46,406 nucleotides of DNA from Bacteroidales bacterium (GCA_028690215.1 JAQVBQ010000013.1:1-46406); one strand, 5' to 3'; positions 32,311 to 41,585 are shown, counted from the first letter of the stretch. Made by a program: numbers and translations. Notes: generated by a model not told the origin, from the letters alone.

Positions 32311-33681
32311 CTATATCTCTATTCCTTTGAGTGTTGCGGATGTGCATGATGTGACCCTTATCCTGACAAAATCACCGATTTTGTGTTCACCTGCAGGGAA
32401 GACGCACATCTTATTCTGTTGATTCCTTCCGCATAGCTCTTTATCCGATTTTTTCGAAGGCCCTTCGACCAGTACCTCAAACTCTTTTCCCAGGTCCGCC
32501 TGATTACTTATGAGTGACAACTCATTCTGAAGTGCAATTATCTCATTGAGCCTTCTGGTCTTGACCTCTGCGGGCACATCATCCGGATAGTGCCTTGCAG
32601 CTTTGGTGTTTGGTCTTTCGGAATACTGGAACATGAAAGCTGTGTAATATCCTACCTCCTTCATGATGGAGAGTGTTTGCAGATGGTCTTCCTCGCTCTC
32701 ACCGCAGAATCCTGCAATTATATCCGTACTGATAGAGCATCCGGGAATTATCTCGTGAATCCTCTTAACCCTTTCCAGATACTCTTTTCTGGTGTATTTC
32801 CTGTTCATCTTTGCAAGCATGTTGTCACTTCCCGATTGCACCGGAAGGTGTATGTGCTTGCAGATATTCTCGTACATAGCCATTGTGTGGATGACAGAAT
32901 CTCCCATATCCTTGGGATGTGAAGTGGAGAAACGCACTCTTAATTGAGGACTGATCAGTGCAACCCTTTCGAGCAACTGTGCAAAATTTGTTGTTTTAGT
33001 CGGGTTTGACTCTTCAACCCAGTGGTATGAATCAACATTCTGTCCCAGAAGTGTCACCTCCCTGTACCCGTTTTCGAATAACTCCGCGGCCTCTCGGAGA
33101 ATGCTTTCCGGGTCACGGCTGCGCTCACCTCCCCTGACATAAGGGACCACACAATATGTACACATGTTGTTGCATCCGCGCATTATGGATATGAATGCGC
33201 TCACGCCGTTCTTGTCCAGCCTCACGGGAGAGATGTCTGCATAGGTCTCTTCCTGTGAGAGCATTGTGTTTATCTGTTTGTCCCCGCCCCTGATCTGTGC
33301 CAGAAGCCTTGGAAGATCCCTGTAGGAGTCGGGTCCGGCCACAAGATCCACTCCTGCGTGGTTCAGAAGCTCATCCTTGAGCCTTTCCGCCATGCAGCCC
33401 AGTATTCCTACTGTGAGGCCGGATCTCTTTTTCTTCAGGACTTTAAAATGGTCGAGCCTTCCCCAAATCCGCTGCTCGGCATTGTCGCGTATGGAGCATG
33501 TATTTACAAGGATAAGGTCTGCCTCTTCAATCTTCTCACAAAGAGCGTAGCCTGCATTCTGTAGTATGGACAGCACCACCTCACTGTCGTTGACGTTCAT
33601 CTGACAGCCGTATGTCTCTATGAATAGCTGTGGTAGCTTGTTGTTGAATACAGGTTTTACGGAATGATATTTGTTGATCAT
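32311..33681 (-). CDS. miaB: tRNA-2-methylthio-N6-isopentenyladenosine-37 methylthiotransferase
   Basis: 456 residues. The N-terminal MTTase domain has Cys residues in 'TYGCQMNVNDSE', 'VNTCSIRDNAEQ' and 'LGCMAERL'; the radical-SAM domain has 'IMRGCNNMCTYCVVP' (CxxxCxxC); a C-terminal TRAM domain ends the protein. The 'SIRDNAEQR' wording is characteristic of MiaB over RimO or MtaB. It adds a methylthio group to i6A37 of tRNAs. The ATG is at 33681, with a TATATTTG box at 33706-33699 about 18 bases before it. Confidence 0.95.
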   Translation of the reverse strand: MINKYHSVKPVFNNKLPQLFIETYGCQMNVNDSEVVLSILQNAGYALCEKIEEADLILVNTCSIRDNAEQRIWGRLDHFKVLKKKRSGLTVGILGCMAERLKDELLNHAGVDLVAGPDSYRDLPRLLAQIRGGDKQINTMLSQEETYADISPVRLDKNGVSAFISIMRGCNNMCTYCVVPYVRGGERSRDPESILREAAELFENGYREVTLLGQNVDSYHWVEESNPTKTTNFAQLLERVALISPQLRVRFSTSHPKDMGDSVIHTMAMYENICKHIHLPVQSGSDNMLAKMNRKYTRKEYLERVKRIHEIIPGCSISTDIIAGFCGESEEDHLQTLSIMKEVGYYTAFMFQYSERPNTKAARHYPDDVPAEVKTRRLNEIIALQNELSLISNQADLGKEFEVLVEGPSKKSDKELCGRNQQNKMCVFPAGEHKIGDFVRIRVTSCTSATLKGIEI

Positions 33682-33698
33682 GATTTCAATTTATTCTG

Positions 33699-33724
33699 CA
33701 AATATAGCCTTTTTTATACCTTTG
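33699..33724. promoter_or_regulatory. Back-to-back -7 boxes of miaB and the LEA14-like gene
   Basis: TATATTTG on the minus strand (33706-33699) and TACCTTTG on the plus strand (33717-33724) are separated by only 10 bases, so the two divergent promoters overlap. Confidence 0.65.
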
Positions 33725-33742
33725 CAGATAATCAAAGTAAAG

Positions 33743-34207
33743 ATGAAAAGAACTCTTCCTCTTGCAATAATTATAGTACTACTGACAACAGCCTGTACAA
33801 ACTACAGGAATATCGAGGTGCGCTCCGTCAAGTTGAATAGCTTCAAGCTCGTAAGTACATCAAAGGCCAGCATAGAACTGGACTATATAATAGACAATCC
33901 TACAGGGGCTTCAATTATTCTCTCTTCGGGTGAGGGTATCATTACCAAAAAAGGTCTCGATTTTGCGCAACTGGAGATCCAGAAACCGGACACTCTTCCT
34001 CCAAGAACCGTAAAATCCGGGAAATTAGTTGTCAATGCTGTTTTGCTCGATCCGATGTCCTTGCTCTCAATGGGTTTGAATATATCAAGCTGGAAAGCCG
34101 AAGATTTTCACGTAAATACAAAAATGATTTTCAGGACGACTTCCGGATACAAAAAGACTTTAAGACACAAGAATATTCCGCTTAAGGATTTGATTAACAA
34201 GTTTTAG
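33743..34207 (+). CDS. LEA14-like (water stress/hypersensitive response domain) lipoprotein
   Basis: 154 residues from ATG 33743, 19 bases after the -7 box; a longer frame from 33671 would include the promoter. An SPII signal ends 'LLTTAC' (Cys near 18). The body 'VKLNSFKLVSTSKASIELDYIIDNPTGASI' and 'ISSGEGIITKKG' style strands match LEA type 2 immunoglobulin-like domains. The function in bacteria is unclear. It starts an operon with the SPOR gene two bases later. Confidence 0.75.
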   Translation: MKRTLPLAIIIVLLTTACTNYRNIEVRSVKLNSFKLVSTSKASIELDYIIDNPTGASIILSSGEGIITKKGLDFAQLEIQKPDTLPPRTVKSGKLVVNAVLLDPMSLLSMGLNISSWKAEDFHVNTKMIFRTTSGYKKTLRHKNIPLKDLINKF

Positions 34208-34209
34208 CT

Positions 34210-34719
34210 ATGAAAAAAATCATACTCTCCATAATATTTCTCGTATCGAGTTCAATGCTTGCATATTCGCAGGAGATTGTGACTACCCAGGATACAACAG
34301 TGGTTGCCGTTAAGCCTCCGCTTCTCGATTCGACATTGTTAAACAGGAATATTTTCTCAATTCTCAGAGAGAGCGGTCCTTTCATGAACAAGGTTACCAT
34401 TGATCAGAGCAGCAGCATAGAGTCCCTCTTGCAAAGGCATATAGCAAACTCTGCCGGCAGAAAGATTACCGGTTACCGTGTCAGGATTTTCTTCGACAAC
34501 AAACAGGATGCACGTAACCGTTCGGAGGCTGCTGCCGGTCAGTTTGCCTCGCAATTTCCTGAAATAAGGGTCTACTCGACTTATGAGAAACCTTTCTTTA
34601 AAGTTACAGTGGGTGACTTCAGAACCAAGTCTGAAGCGATGCAACTGTTAAAGAAAATAGAGGGAGAATACAGATCTGTCTTCCTTGTTAAGGAGACAAT
34701 CAATTATCCTGCGATTTAG
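34210..34719 (+). CDS. SPOR domain exported protein
   Basis: 169 residues with an SPI signal ('SMLAYSQ'). Residues about 78-160 form a SPOR domain ('ITGYRVRIFFDNKQDARNRS', 'VYSTYEKPFFKVTVGDFRTKSEAMQLL'), which binds glycan strands lacking side peptides, often at the division septum. It follows the LEA14-like gene by two bases. Its 3' end overlaps the convergent GlsB-like gene by 20 bases, an arrangement where the two transcripts would run into each other. Confidence 0.87.
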   Translation: MKKIILSIIFLVSSSMLAYSQEIVTTQDTTVVAVKPPLLDSTLLNRNIFSILRESGPFMNKVTIDQSSSIESLLQRHIANSAGRKITGYRVRIFFDNKQDARNRSEAAAGQFASQFPEIRVYSTYEKPFFKVTVGDFRTKSEAMQLLKKIEGEYRSVFLVKETINYPAI

Positions 34720-35782
34720 CGTCATTTGCTTTAGAATCGTTCCCTTTTTTCTTGACCGCCTTCTTTATCTTGCGCGGAAGTTTTTCGATAATTTTATCCT
34801 TGGTTTTTTCGCTGCCTGGCTTATGTGGCTTAGCGGGTGTCCACCATTTCGGCCTTAGCTTGATGGCAAGTTGCAATATAGGGGATATGTACCTCTCTAT
34901 TTTTTCAGGATAGATATGACTTATATTGACAAGTATACCTGTCTCCTCGACCCCGCCGAAGCCTCCGTTTATTGATGTCCCGAACACCTTCATCGAGGGG
35001 CTGAGGTTCATGTAGGAGTTGATAAGCGGAGGAATATTCTCTCCCAGCGTCCTTACCTCTTTCGATAGGGTTTTGTATGACTCCTTATAGTCATCTGTCT
35101 TGAAGAGCTCTTTGTAATATGGGTTTGAAGAGTCGAAGTCGAGTGGCTCATAAGGCATGACAAGATTCTCATTATCAGGGAAGAATGTGTTGAGAAAGTT
35201 GAGAAGAATGTTTCTTGCACGTAAATTATACGAAGTGTACATTGTTACCTTTCCGAAGAAATACTTGATCTTGGGATACTTTACCACGAGGGCACCGAGT
35301 CCGTCCCAAAGGTTGTCAAGTGAGTATAGGCCCTTATGTTTTATGTTGGTTCCCTGGTAGTTGGGCTGAATGAAGGAGCGGCCTAACTCTATAGTAAACG
35401 GGAGATAATCATTTTTAAATGTGTCTGAGAACTCAAACAGTTCGTGAGTTGCCATCTTTTTGATATCCAGTCCGGTGCACTGAATGTACCTGTAACCTCC
35501 GATAATCTCCTGATCCTTTGGATCCCACACAAGAAGCTGTTTATATGGCGTGTGAGGGTCAATGTCAAATTCGTCGATATCTATGGATTTTCCTGTACCT
35601 CCACCTGAAAGCCTGAAAGAGATCTCCCTGAGGCGTCCTATTTCGTTCATTGTGTGGGGCGAATCGTGAGCGGTTATCTCATATAATTTGTTGTCTCCCT
35701 TTCGTGTGTGACGTATGAATTTGTCACTTGTAAGCTCGTTGATTATCAGCTTACGGTCTACAGGAGGTATAACTGGTTCCAT
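34700..35782 (-). CDS. glsB: GNAT-fold acyltransferase, GlsB-like glycine N-acyltransferase
   Basis: 360 residues from ATG 35782. A GNAT-like acyltransferase (OlsB/hemolysin type) spans about 20-250: 'IGRLREISFRLSGGGTG', 'QLLVWDPKDQEIIGGYRY', 'TIELGRSFIQPNYQG'. The C-terminal 45 residues are lysine-rich. In Bacteroides thetaiotaomicron the glsB-glsA pair makes glycine lipids, GlsB joining a 3-hydroxy fatty acid to glycine; the same two-gene arrangement here supports the call. The upstream partner stops two bases before this ATG. Confidence 0.8.
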   Translation of the reverse strand: MEPVIPPVDRKLIINELTSDKFIRHTRKGDNKLYEITAHDSPHTMNEIGRLREISFRLSGGGTGKSIDIDEFDIDPHTPYKQLLVWDPKDQEIIGGYRYIQCTGLDIKKMATHELFEFSDTFKNDYLPFTIELGRSFIQPNYQGTNIKHKGLYSLDNLWDGLGALVVKYPKIKYFFGKVTMYTSYNLRARNILLNFLNTFFPDNENLVMPYEPLDFDSSNPYYKELFKTDDYKESYKTLSKEVRTLGENIPPLINSYMNLSPSMKVFGTSINGGFGGVEETGILVNISHIYPEKIERYISPILQLAIKLRPKWWTPAKPHKPGSEKTKDKIIEKLPRKIKKAVKKKGNDSKANDAKSQDN

Positions 35783-35784
35783 TT

Positions 35785-36612
35785 TTAAGGTTTTAGTGAA
35801 TAAACAATTTTTCTGATCTTTTCGGTCCACGTAGCAGGTGTACCGTTTTGTGCAATCTCTGTCCAAGGAATAGGATCGCCTATGTATACTTCAAATTTCC
35901 CGCCACGCTGTTTGAACATTTCGCGGGGTAAAAGAATAAGTTCGAAATTGAATTTCAGGCCGAGCCACTTGCGGAAATTGGCAAACCGATAGAAGAAGCT
36001 GGAATTTTTTCCGTTGAAGTAGACAGGGACAATGTCTCGTTCATATTTTACAGCCTGATTGATAAACCCTTTTTTCCACTCAAGATCGATTATGTTTTTT
36101 TCGATAAGGCGGGAACAAAGTCCGGCAGGAAAGGTAATAATTTGATTGTCAGAACTATATTCTTGCTGTATTTTCGCGGCAATGTCTACACTTTGCCTTC
36201 CGTATTTGTTGACTGGCACAAAAATTGGTCTGAGTGGCTCAATTGCCGTTAAAAGGTCATTAACTACAAAACGTATTTTATTGTTGAAATGGTTACCAAG
36301 AATGTCCATAAGTATTATCCCGTCAAAACCTCCGAGGGGGTGATTGGAGACAATTATGTACCTTTTACCGGGAACGAGTTTCTCTACTCCTTCAATCTTG
36401 TAGCTTGCGCCGAGATACTTGACGCTGGCAGTTGCAAACTCTACGCCGCGGAGATCTCCGTACTTGTCCAATATGTCGTTGATATCATCCTGACATATGA
36501 GTTTCTCTACCCATCTGATCATAAATCCCGGGATAAATTTCAGAAGACCGGGGTTTTTAGATTTTATAACGGACCTGACATCAACTCTCAGTCCGGTGCT
36601 CTGTGCTGCCAT
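35785..36612 (-). CDS. glsA: PlsC-like O-acyltransferase, GlsA-like
   Basis: 275 residues with the lysophospholipid acyltransferase motifs: 'VSNHPLGGFDGI' (an NHPLGGxD form of the usual HxxxxD box, about 91-98), 'FVPVNKYGRQSV' and 'ITFPAGLCSR' (the PEGxxS-like box). The altered HPLGGxD box is typical of the Bacteroidota branch. In the glycine-lipid pathway GlsA adds the second fatty acid to the hydroxyl of the N-acyl glycine. It heads the pair with the GlsB-like gene and diverges from rpoN. Confidence 0.82.
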   Translation of the reverse strand: MAAQSTGLRVDVRSVIKSKNPGLLKFIPGFMIRWVEKLICQDDINDILDKYGDLRGVEFATASVKYLGASYKIEGVEKLVPGKRYIIVSNHPLGGFDGIILMDILGNHFNNKIRFVVNDLLTAIEPLRPIFVPVNKYGRQSVDIAAKIQQEYSSDNQIITFPAGLCSRLIEKNIIDLEWKKGFINQAVKYERDIVPVYFNGKNSSFFYRFANFRKWLGLKFNFELILLPREMFKQRGGKFEVYIGDPIPWTEIAQNGTPATWTEKIRKIVYSLKP

Positions 36613-36653
36613 AGATACAAGGATTATCAGGACGCGAAGTTAAATAAAAATCA

Positions 36654-36661
36654 TATCTTTG
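36654..36661 (+). promoter_or_regulatory. Promoter -7 element of rpoN
   Basis: TATCTTTG fits TAnnTTTG; the rpoN ATG is 18 bases further, so the leader is about 12-14 bases. It overlaps a possible TTG start at 36659, which is therefore rejected. Confidence 0.6.
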
Positions 36662-36679
36662 CATAAATGCTCCGTTAAT

Positions 36680-38089
36680 ATGTTAAAACAGGGTTTACAG
36701 CAGAAATTAGCACAAAAGCTCTCACCATTACAGATACAGACAATTAAGCTACTCGAATTGCCTACACTGGAACTTGAACAGAGGGTAAAAAAGGAGCTTG
36801 AGGAAAATCCGGTACTGGATGAGGTGTCTGAGAGTGATGATGGAGATGAGAGGGGAGAGGGAAATGTCTCTCTGAGCGAATATGGCTCGGACGATCAGAT
36901 TCCTTCATACAAGCTATATGCTAATAATCAGGGAAAGGATCTTAAACCGCAATACAATATTTTTTCCGTCAAGGAGAGTTTTCATCAGAGTCTGATTTCA
37001 CAGCTAGGCTACAGTCTGATGGATCCACGTGAAAAAAACATTGCGCGTTTCATAATCGGCAGTCTAGACGATGACGGATATTTACGCCGTGATCTTGACT
37101 CATTGTCGGACGATATATCATTCAGACTTGGAATAAACACCACCGAGAGGGAGCTTGAACAGATACTGCTCAAGATTCAGGAGTTCGAGCCGGTTGGGGT
37201 AGGTGCAAGGGATCTTCAGGAGTGCCTCCTTCTACAAATCAGGGCTAACAACAAAACTCCCGAGCAGAAGCTGGCTGAGAAAATACTGGCCGACCATTTC
37301 GGTGAGTTTACCAAAAAGCACTATCAGAAGATAATGTCTAAACTTTCAATTGATGAAGATCAGCTTAAAGACGCGATTGATGAGATTGTAAGGCTCAATC
37401 CCAGGCCGGGGGGGCAGGTTGATGACTCCTATAACGAGCAGTCGCAGCAGGTGATTCCTGATTTTGTGCTGGAGTTCAAGGACGGCGAACTCATAATGAC
37501 CATGCCAAGATTTTCCGTACCGGAGCTTAAAGTTAACAAGCGATACGCTGACCTTCTGATCTCCTCTTCAAAATCTGGCAGCAAATCCGGCAAAGAGGCG
37601 GTAACATTTGTTAAACAGAAACTGGACTCGGCCAAGTGGTTCATTGAGGCAATCAAGCAAAGGCACAATACCCTTCAGAACACTATGAATGCGATTATCG
37701 AATTCCAGCATGAATACTTCATAGACGGAGACGAGACAAAGCTGAAACCGATGGTCCTGAAGAATATTGCCGAGAAGACAAAGCTTGACATATCCACAAT
37801 TTCCAGGGTGGTTAACTGTAAATATATACAGACTCATTTCGGCATTTATCCGCTTAAGTATTTCTTCTCGGAGGGTCTTATGACTGAGAACGGAGAAGAG
37901 GTTTCTACCCGTGAAATCAAGAATATTCTTGCAGAAAGCATAGATCAGGAAGACAAGAAACGGCCGCTGACAGATGAAGAGCTTGTAAGTGTCCTGGTTG
38001 AAAAAGGGTACAAGGTTGCAAGAAGGACTGTCGCCAAATACCGTGAGCAACTCAACATCCCTATTGCAAGGCTTAGAAAGGAGCTCTAA
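36680..38089 (+). CDS. rpoN: RNA polymerase sigma-54 factor
   Basis: 469 residues from ATG 36680. The N-terminal glutamine-rich activator-interacting region ('LKQGLQQKLAQKLSPLQIQTIKLL' read in parts) is followed by an acidic stretch, the core-binding region, a helix-turn-helix region ('KTKLDISTISRVVNCKYIQT') and the RpoN box 'ARRTVAKYRE' close to the C-terminus. All three regions are complete. The amidohydrolase gene begins 13 bases after the stop, so they are likely co-transcribed. Confidence 0.96.
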   Translation: MLKQGLQQKLAQKLSPLQIQTIKLLELPTLELEQRVKKELEENPVLDEVSESDDGDERGEGNVSLSEYGSDDQIPSYKLYANNQGKDLKPQYNIFSVKESFHQSLISQLGYSLMDPREKNIARFIIGSLDDDGYLRRDLDSLSDDISFRLGINTTERELEQILLKIQEFEPVGVGARDLQECLLLQIRANNKTPEQKLAEKILADHFGEFTKKHYQKIMSKLSIDEDQLKDAIDEIVRLNPRPGGQVDDSYNEQSQQVIPDFVLEFKDGELIMTMPRFSVPELKVNKRYADLLISSSKSGSKSGKEAVTFVKQKLDSAKWFIEAIKQRHNTLQNTMNAIIEFQHEYFIDGDETKLKPMVLKNIAEKTKLDISTISRVVNCKYIQTHFGIYPLKYFFSEGLMTENGEEVSTREIKNILAESIDQEDKKRPLTDEELVSVLVEKGYKVARRTVAKYREQLNIPIARLRKEL

Positions 38090-38102
38090 AATTTATATCC
38101 GG

Positions 38103-39737
38103 ATGATACGAAAATCCTGCATATTGCTGATAATGGCTTTAATAACGCTCTCCTGTGAAATGAAAGAGAAAGCAGACCTCATTCTATACAATGGTGATGT
38201 CTACACTGTGGACTCGGTTTTTTCGAAATGTACCGCAATTGCGGTTAAACATGGAATCATTGTTGCCACGGGTGGAGATGAAGAGATTCTGAACAGATAC
38301 CGTTCAGATAACTATATAGATCTCAAGGGCGGTTTCCTTTACCCCGGTTTCAATGATGCACATTGCCACTTCATTAGTCTCGGAGAGGGTCTTATGACCT
38401 GCGATCTGCGCGGTGCGGGGTCATTTGAGGAGATTTTAGCCAGACTCAGGGAGTTCAGCGATGATAAACCTGTCTCATATATTCTTGGAGAGGGTTGGGA
38501 TCAAAACCTTTGGGAAGACAAGTCATTTCCTACCAATGAGAAGCTGAACGAGTTGTTTCCTAAAATTCCTGTAATTCTTACCAGGATTGATTTTCACGCA
38601 GTTATAGCAAATAATTCCGCAATAGACAGAGTGGGGATAAAACCGGGAGATCCATCAATCCCTCCAGGAGAGGCTCTGATAAAAAACGGTCATTTTACAG
38701 GTATCTTTCTTGAGAATACCGCTGAGAAATTCAAAAATTCAATACCAAAGCCGACCGGGAAGTCTCTGGAAAAGGTCATCATCTCTGCTGAGGAGGAGTG
38801 TTTTAAAAACGGTCTTACTTCTATATCTGATGCCGAGGAGAGCCTTTCTTGCATACTGTCGCTAGACACCTTGTATACAAAGGGAAAGCTCAAAATAAGG
38901 TCGGATGTGTGGCTGACAGCAAACGAGGAGAATATGAACCATTTTAAATCTCCGTACAGAAACGGAAGAATGAGGGTAGGCACACTGAAATTGTATATTG
39001 ACGGTGCTCTTGGTTCGAGAGGTGCCTTGCTGAAGTATCCATACTCAGACGATCCGTCAACTACCGGGATAAGAATAGGTAGTGAGGGGGTATTCACCAG
39101 ACAATGTGCATGGGCTCTGAAAAATGGTTTTCAGGTAGCCACTCACTGTATAGGTGACCAGGCAAACCATGAGGCTCTGCGGGTTTACGGCTCTCTCTTG
39201 AAGACGAAAAATGATCTCAGGTGGAGAATAGAGCATGCTCAGGTTGTGGATCCTTCAGATATAAATCTTTTCGGCAAGTATTCAATAATACCCTCTATTC
39301 AGCCAACGCATGCCACTTCGGATATGTTTTGGGCTGATGAAAGGCTGGGTAGCAGAATAAAGGACTCTTATGCATACAAGGCACTGCTTTCTCAACTGGG
39401 TTGGCTTCCTTCAGGAACAGATTTTCCGATTGAGAAGGTGAGTCCAATATATACTTTCTTTGCCGCGGTTTATAGGAAGAATCTGGAATTCGAACCTGAT
39501 AAGGGATTTCAGACCGAAAATGCATTAACAAAGGAGGAGGCTCTCAAATCTATGACAATATGGGCCGCAAAGGCCTCTTTTGAAGAGAATGTCAAGGGTA
39601 GTATAGAAAAGGGTAAGTACGCAGACTTCGTTTTGCTGGACAGAGATATAATGATTGCTCCCGATTATGAAATTCCTTCAACCAGGGTACTTATGACTAT
39701 TGTCGGCGGCGAAGTTGTCTACAGCTTGCTTCCGTAA
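38103..39737 (+). CDS. YtcJ/AepA-like amidohydrolase lipoprotein
   Basis: 544 residues from ATG 38103; an SPII signal ends 'ALITLSC' (Cys about 18). The metal-dependent hydrolase motifs are 'GFNDAHCHF' (first HxH), 'LYIDGALGSRGA', 'ATHCIGDQANHE' and 'WRIEHAQV', then 'GTDFPIE' with the last Asp. This is the YtcJ-like branch, in which most members have an unknown amide or hydantoin-type substrate. It lies behind rpoN and its 3' end overlaps the convergent upp gene by 19 bases. Confidence 0.88.
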   Translation: MIRKSCILLIMALITLSCEMKEKADLILYNGDVYTVDSVFSKCTAIAVKHGIIVATGGDEEILNRYRSDNYIDLKGGFLYPGFNDAHCHFISLGEGLMTCDLRGAGSFEEILARLREFSDDKPVSYILGEGWDQNLWEDKSFPTNEKLNELFPKIPVILTRIDFHAVIANNSAIDRVGIKPGDPSIPPGEALIKNGHFTGIFLENTAEKFKNSIPKPTGKSLEKVIISAEEECFKNGLTSISDAEESLSCILSLDTLYTKGKLKIRSDVWLTANEENMNHFKSPYRNGRMRVGTLKLYIDGALGSRGALLKYPYSDDPSTTGIRIGSEGVFTRQCAWALKNGFQVATHCIGDQANHEALRVYGSLLKTKNDLRWRIEHAQVVDPSDINLFGKYSIIPSIQPTHATSDMFWADERLGSRIKDSYAYKALLSQLGWLPSGTDFPIEKVSPIYTFFAAVYRKNLEFEPDKGFQTENALTKEEALKSMTIWAAKASFEENVKGSIEKGKYADFVLLDRDIMIAPDYEIPSTRVLMTIVGGEVVYSLLP

Positions 39738-40372
39738 GCCAGATCCCCTGCATCTCCCAGTCCGGGAACAATATATGACTTGATGGTCAGCTCTTCGTCA
39801 ATGGCTCCCACCCATAGTGTAGTATTTTTATGTGGAAGGTGCTTTGAGAGATACTCTATGCCATCTACACTGGCAATAGGGCAGACTATATGGCTGAATT
39901 TAGGATTGCCGTGATCGCAGAGTTTGTTAAAGGCCAGCACCAGTGATGAACCGGTAGCAAGCATTGTGTCGGCCAGAATCAACACCTTATCTTCGACAGA
40001 GGGAGTGCTGGCATATTCTATCTGTATTGTGAACTTGTTGTCTTTACCGTATTTCCTGTATGCTGCGATAAATGAATTCTGAGATTTGTCAAGGAGTGAC
40101 AACATACCGTTATGCAGAGGTAATCCGGCTCTCATTATGCTTGCCAGAACCACAGAGTCGTCAAGAGTATTGCATGAAGCAATGCCTAGAGGTGTTTGAA
40201 TGCTCTTCGCAGAGTAGACAAGTTCTTTACTTATCTCATAAGCAAAAATCTCCCCGATTCTCTCGAGATTCCTCCGAAAGCGAAGGCTGTCCTTTTGTAC
40301 TACATGATCACGTATTTCAGCTATAAAGTTGTTGAGGACAGAATTCTTCTCTCCAAGGTTAATGATTCTCAT
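39719..40372 (-). CDS. upp: Uracil phosphoribosyltransferase
   Basis: 217 residues. The PRPP-binding loop 'VLILADTMLATGSSLV' (about 130-145) and the C-terminal uracil-binding 'YIVPGLGDAGDLAYG' identify the family, although the usual Arg after 'GDAGD' is Leu here. It salvages uracil to UMP. The start ATG is at 40372, 27 bases after a TACCTTTG -7 box (40406-40399) that lies partly between it and radC. Confidence 0.93.
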   Translation of the reverse strand: MRIINLGEKNSVLNNFIAEIRDHVVQKDSLRFRRNLERIGEIFAYEISKELVYSAKSIQTPLGIASCNTLDDSVVLASIMRAGLPLHNGMLSLLDKSQNSFIAAYRKYGKDNKFTIQIEYASTPSVEDKVLILADTMLATGSSLVLAFNKLCDHGNPKFSHIVCPIASVDGIEYLSKHLPHKNTTLWVGAIDEELTIKSYIVPGLGDAGDLAYGSKL

Positions 40373-40398
40373 TGTTTATCTATTTCCAGAATATCGTT

Positions 40399-40406
40399 CA
40401 AAGGTA
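40399..40406 (-). promoter_or_regulatory. Promoter -7 element of upp
   Basis: TACCTTTG on the minus strand, 26 bases before the upp ATG; no TTTG is found at the proper -33 distance. Confidence 0.55.
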
Positions 40407-40414
40407 TGAAAATA

Positions 40415-41104
40415 TCAGATTAATCCATCGTCGGCAAAGCTAAAATATTCATCACCGGCAATAATGAGATGATCCAGGAGTGAAATGTCAAATAGTGCAG
40501 CAGCCTCTTTCAGCAACCTTGTCTGAACCTTGTCGTTCTCTCCCGGCTTCGCATTTCCTGAAGGGTGATTGTGCACTAATATCAGAGAGCTAGCCAGTTT
40601 CTCGAGAGCATTCTTTATAACGATCTTGATATCTACCACGGTTGCGGAGACCCCTCCGATACTTAGACGCTCCTTGGATATCAACTTATTTGCCCTGTTG
40701 AGGTACAGCACCCAACACTCTTCGTGAGAGAGATCTCTCAGAATAGGGCTTATTAATCCGGCAGCGCTTGATGAGGATTGTATCTGTGCCTGTGCTCTGT
40801 TTTCAGTAAGAGAATACCTTCTTGCGATTTCAAACAGGGCGGTGAGAGTTATTGCCTTCGCCGGACCTATTCCGGATCTTGAAGTGAGTTTATCTACGCT
40901 TAATCTTGAAAGTTCCCGTAGATTGTTGTTGCAGGATGACAGGAGTTCCCTTGCCATATCGACAGCAGTTACTCCTTTGGTGCCACTGCCGAGTATAATT
41001 GCAATAAGTTCGCTGTCATTGAGTGAGGCGGCACTTTTTGCCACAAGCTTCTCTCTGGGTCTCTCTTCTCTTTGCCACTCTTTTATGGATAACCTTTTAT
41101 TCAT
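40415..41104 (-). CDS. radC: RadC family JAB-domain protein
   Basis: 229 residues. An N-terminal helix-hairpin-helix part ('LSRLSVDKLTSRSGIGPAKAI') is followed by the JAB/MPN metalloprotease-like domain with 'LILVHNHPSGNAKPGENDK', which carries the zinc-binding His-x-His and Asp. RadC's historic DNA-repair role is disputed. It sits between the rpsT terminator and upp. Confidence 0.94.
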   Translation of the reverse strand: MNKRLSIKEWQREERPREKLVAKSAASLNDSELIAIILGSGTKGVTAVDMARELLSSCNNNLRELSRLSVDKLTSRSGIGPAKAITLTALFEIARRYSLTENRAQAQIQSSSSAAGLISPILRDLSHEECWVLYLNRANKLISKERLSIGGVSATVVDIKIVIKNALEKLASSLILVHNHPSGNAKPGENDKVQTRLLKEAAALFDISLLDHLIIAGDEYFSFADDGLI

Positions 41105-41118
41105 GTCGGTATAGTATT

Positions 41119-41156
41119 AAAAAAAAGCTCCCCAAAGTTTGGAAAGCTTTTTTTAA
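41119..41156 (-). terminator. Terminator after rpsT
   Basis: AAAAAAAGCT and AGCTTTTTTT enclose an inner CCAAA-G-TTTGG stem; the T-run on the minus strand ends the tRNA-Glu-rpsT transcript. Confidence 0.85.
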
Positions 41157-41178
41157 ACTAAATGCCAACAAGTAAAAA

Positions 41179-41433
41179 TTACGCCAGTTTGCTTACATAT
41201 GCAGCAATACCGCTTTTTAGATTTGCAGCTTTGTTTGCGTGGATGATTTTAACTTTGGCTAATTTGTCAAGCATTGAGGATACCTTTGGAAGGAGAGCCT
41301 CTGCTGCCGATTTGTCTGTAGTGTTACGTAATGCTTTAATCGCATTGCGTGTTGTCTTTGCATAATATTTATTATGCACTCTGCGTTTTTCGCTTTGGCG
41401 AGCGCGCTTGTCTGCTGATGCGTGATTTGCCAT
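41179..41433 (-). CDS. rpsT: 30S ribosomal protein S20
   Basis: 84 residues, highly basic, with the S20 pattern 'MANHASADKRARQSEKRR' at the start and 'HANKAANLKSGIAAYVSKL' at the end. It binds 16S rRNA early in assembly. It lies 19 bases after tRNA-Glu on the same strand and shares its promoter. Confidence 0.97.
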   Translation of the reverse strand: MANHASADKRARQSEKRRVHNKYYAKTTRNAIKALRNTTDKSAAEALLPKVSSMLDKLAKVKIIHANKAANLKSGIAAYVSKLA

Positions 41434-41455
41434 TTCTCTCTTTTTTATATTTTGG

Positions 41456-41527
41456 TAGTCGGTAGGGGAATCGAACCCCTATTGCAAGAATGAAAATCTT
41501 GAGTCCTAACCGTTAGACGAACCGACC
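41456..41527 (-). tRNA. tRNA-Glu (anticodon TTC)
   Basis: 72 bases plus an encoded CCA (41455-41453). Acceptor GGTCGGT pairs with ACCGACT, anticodon stem CAAGA/TCTTG holds loop TTTTCAT with anticodon TTC, and the T-arm is 'AGGGGTTCGATTCCCCT'. Placed directly ahead of rpsT. Confidence 0.96.
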
Positions 41528-41554
41528 GTGCACCCTATTCAGGATTAGGGAGTG

Positions 41555-41585
41555 CAAAGGTAGAAATTATCTAATTAGTTCCAAA
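41555..41585 (-). promoter_or_regulatory. Promoter of tRNA-Glu-rpsT
   Basis: On the minus strand TTTG (41585-41582), 19 bases, then TACCTTTG (41562-41555): the full consensus, the same design as the tRNA-Leu promoter. Confidence 0.85.
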
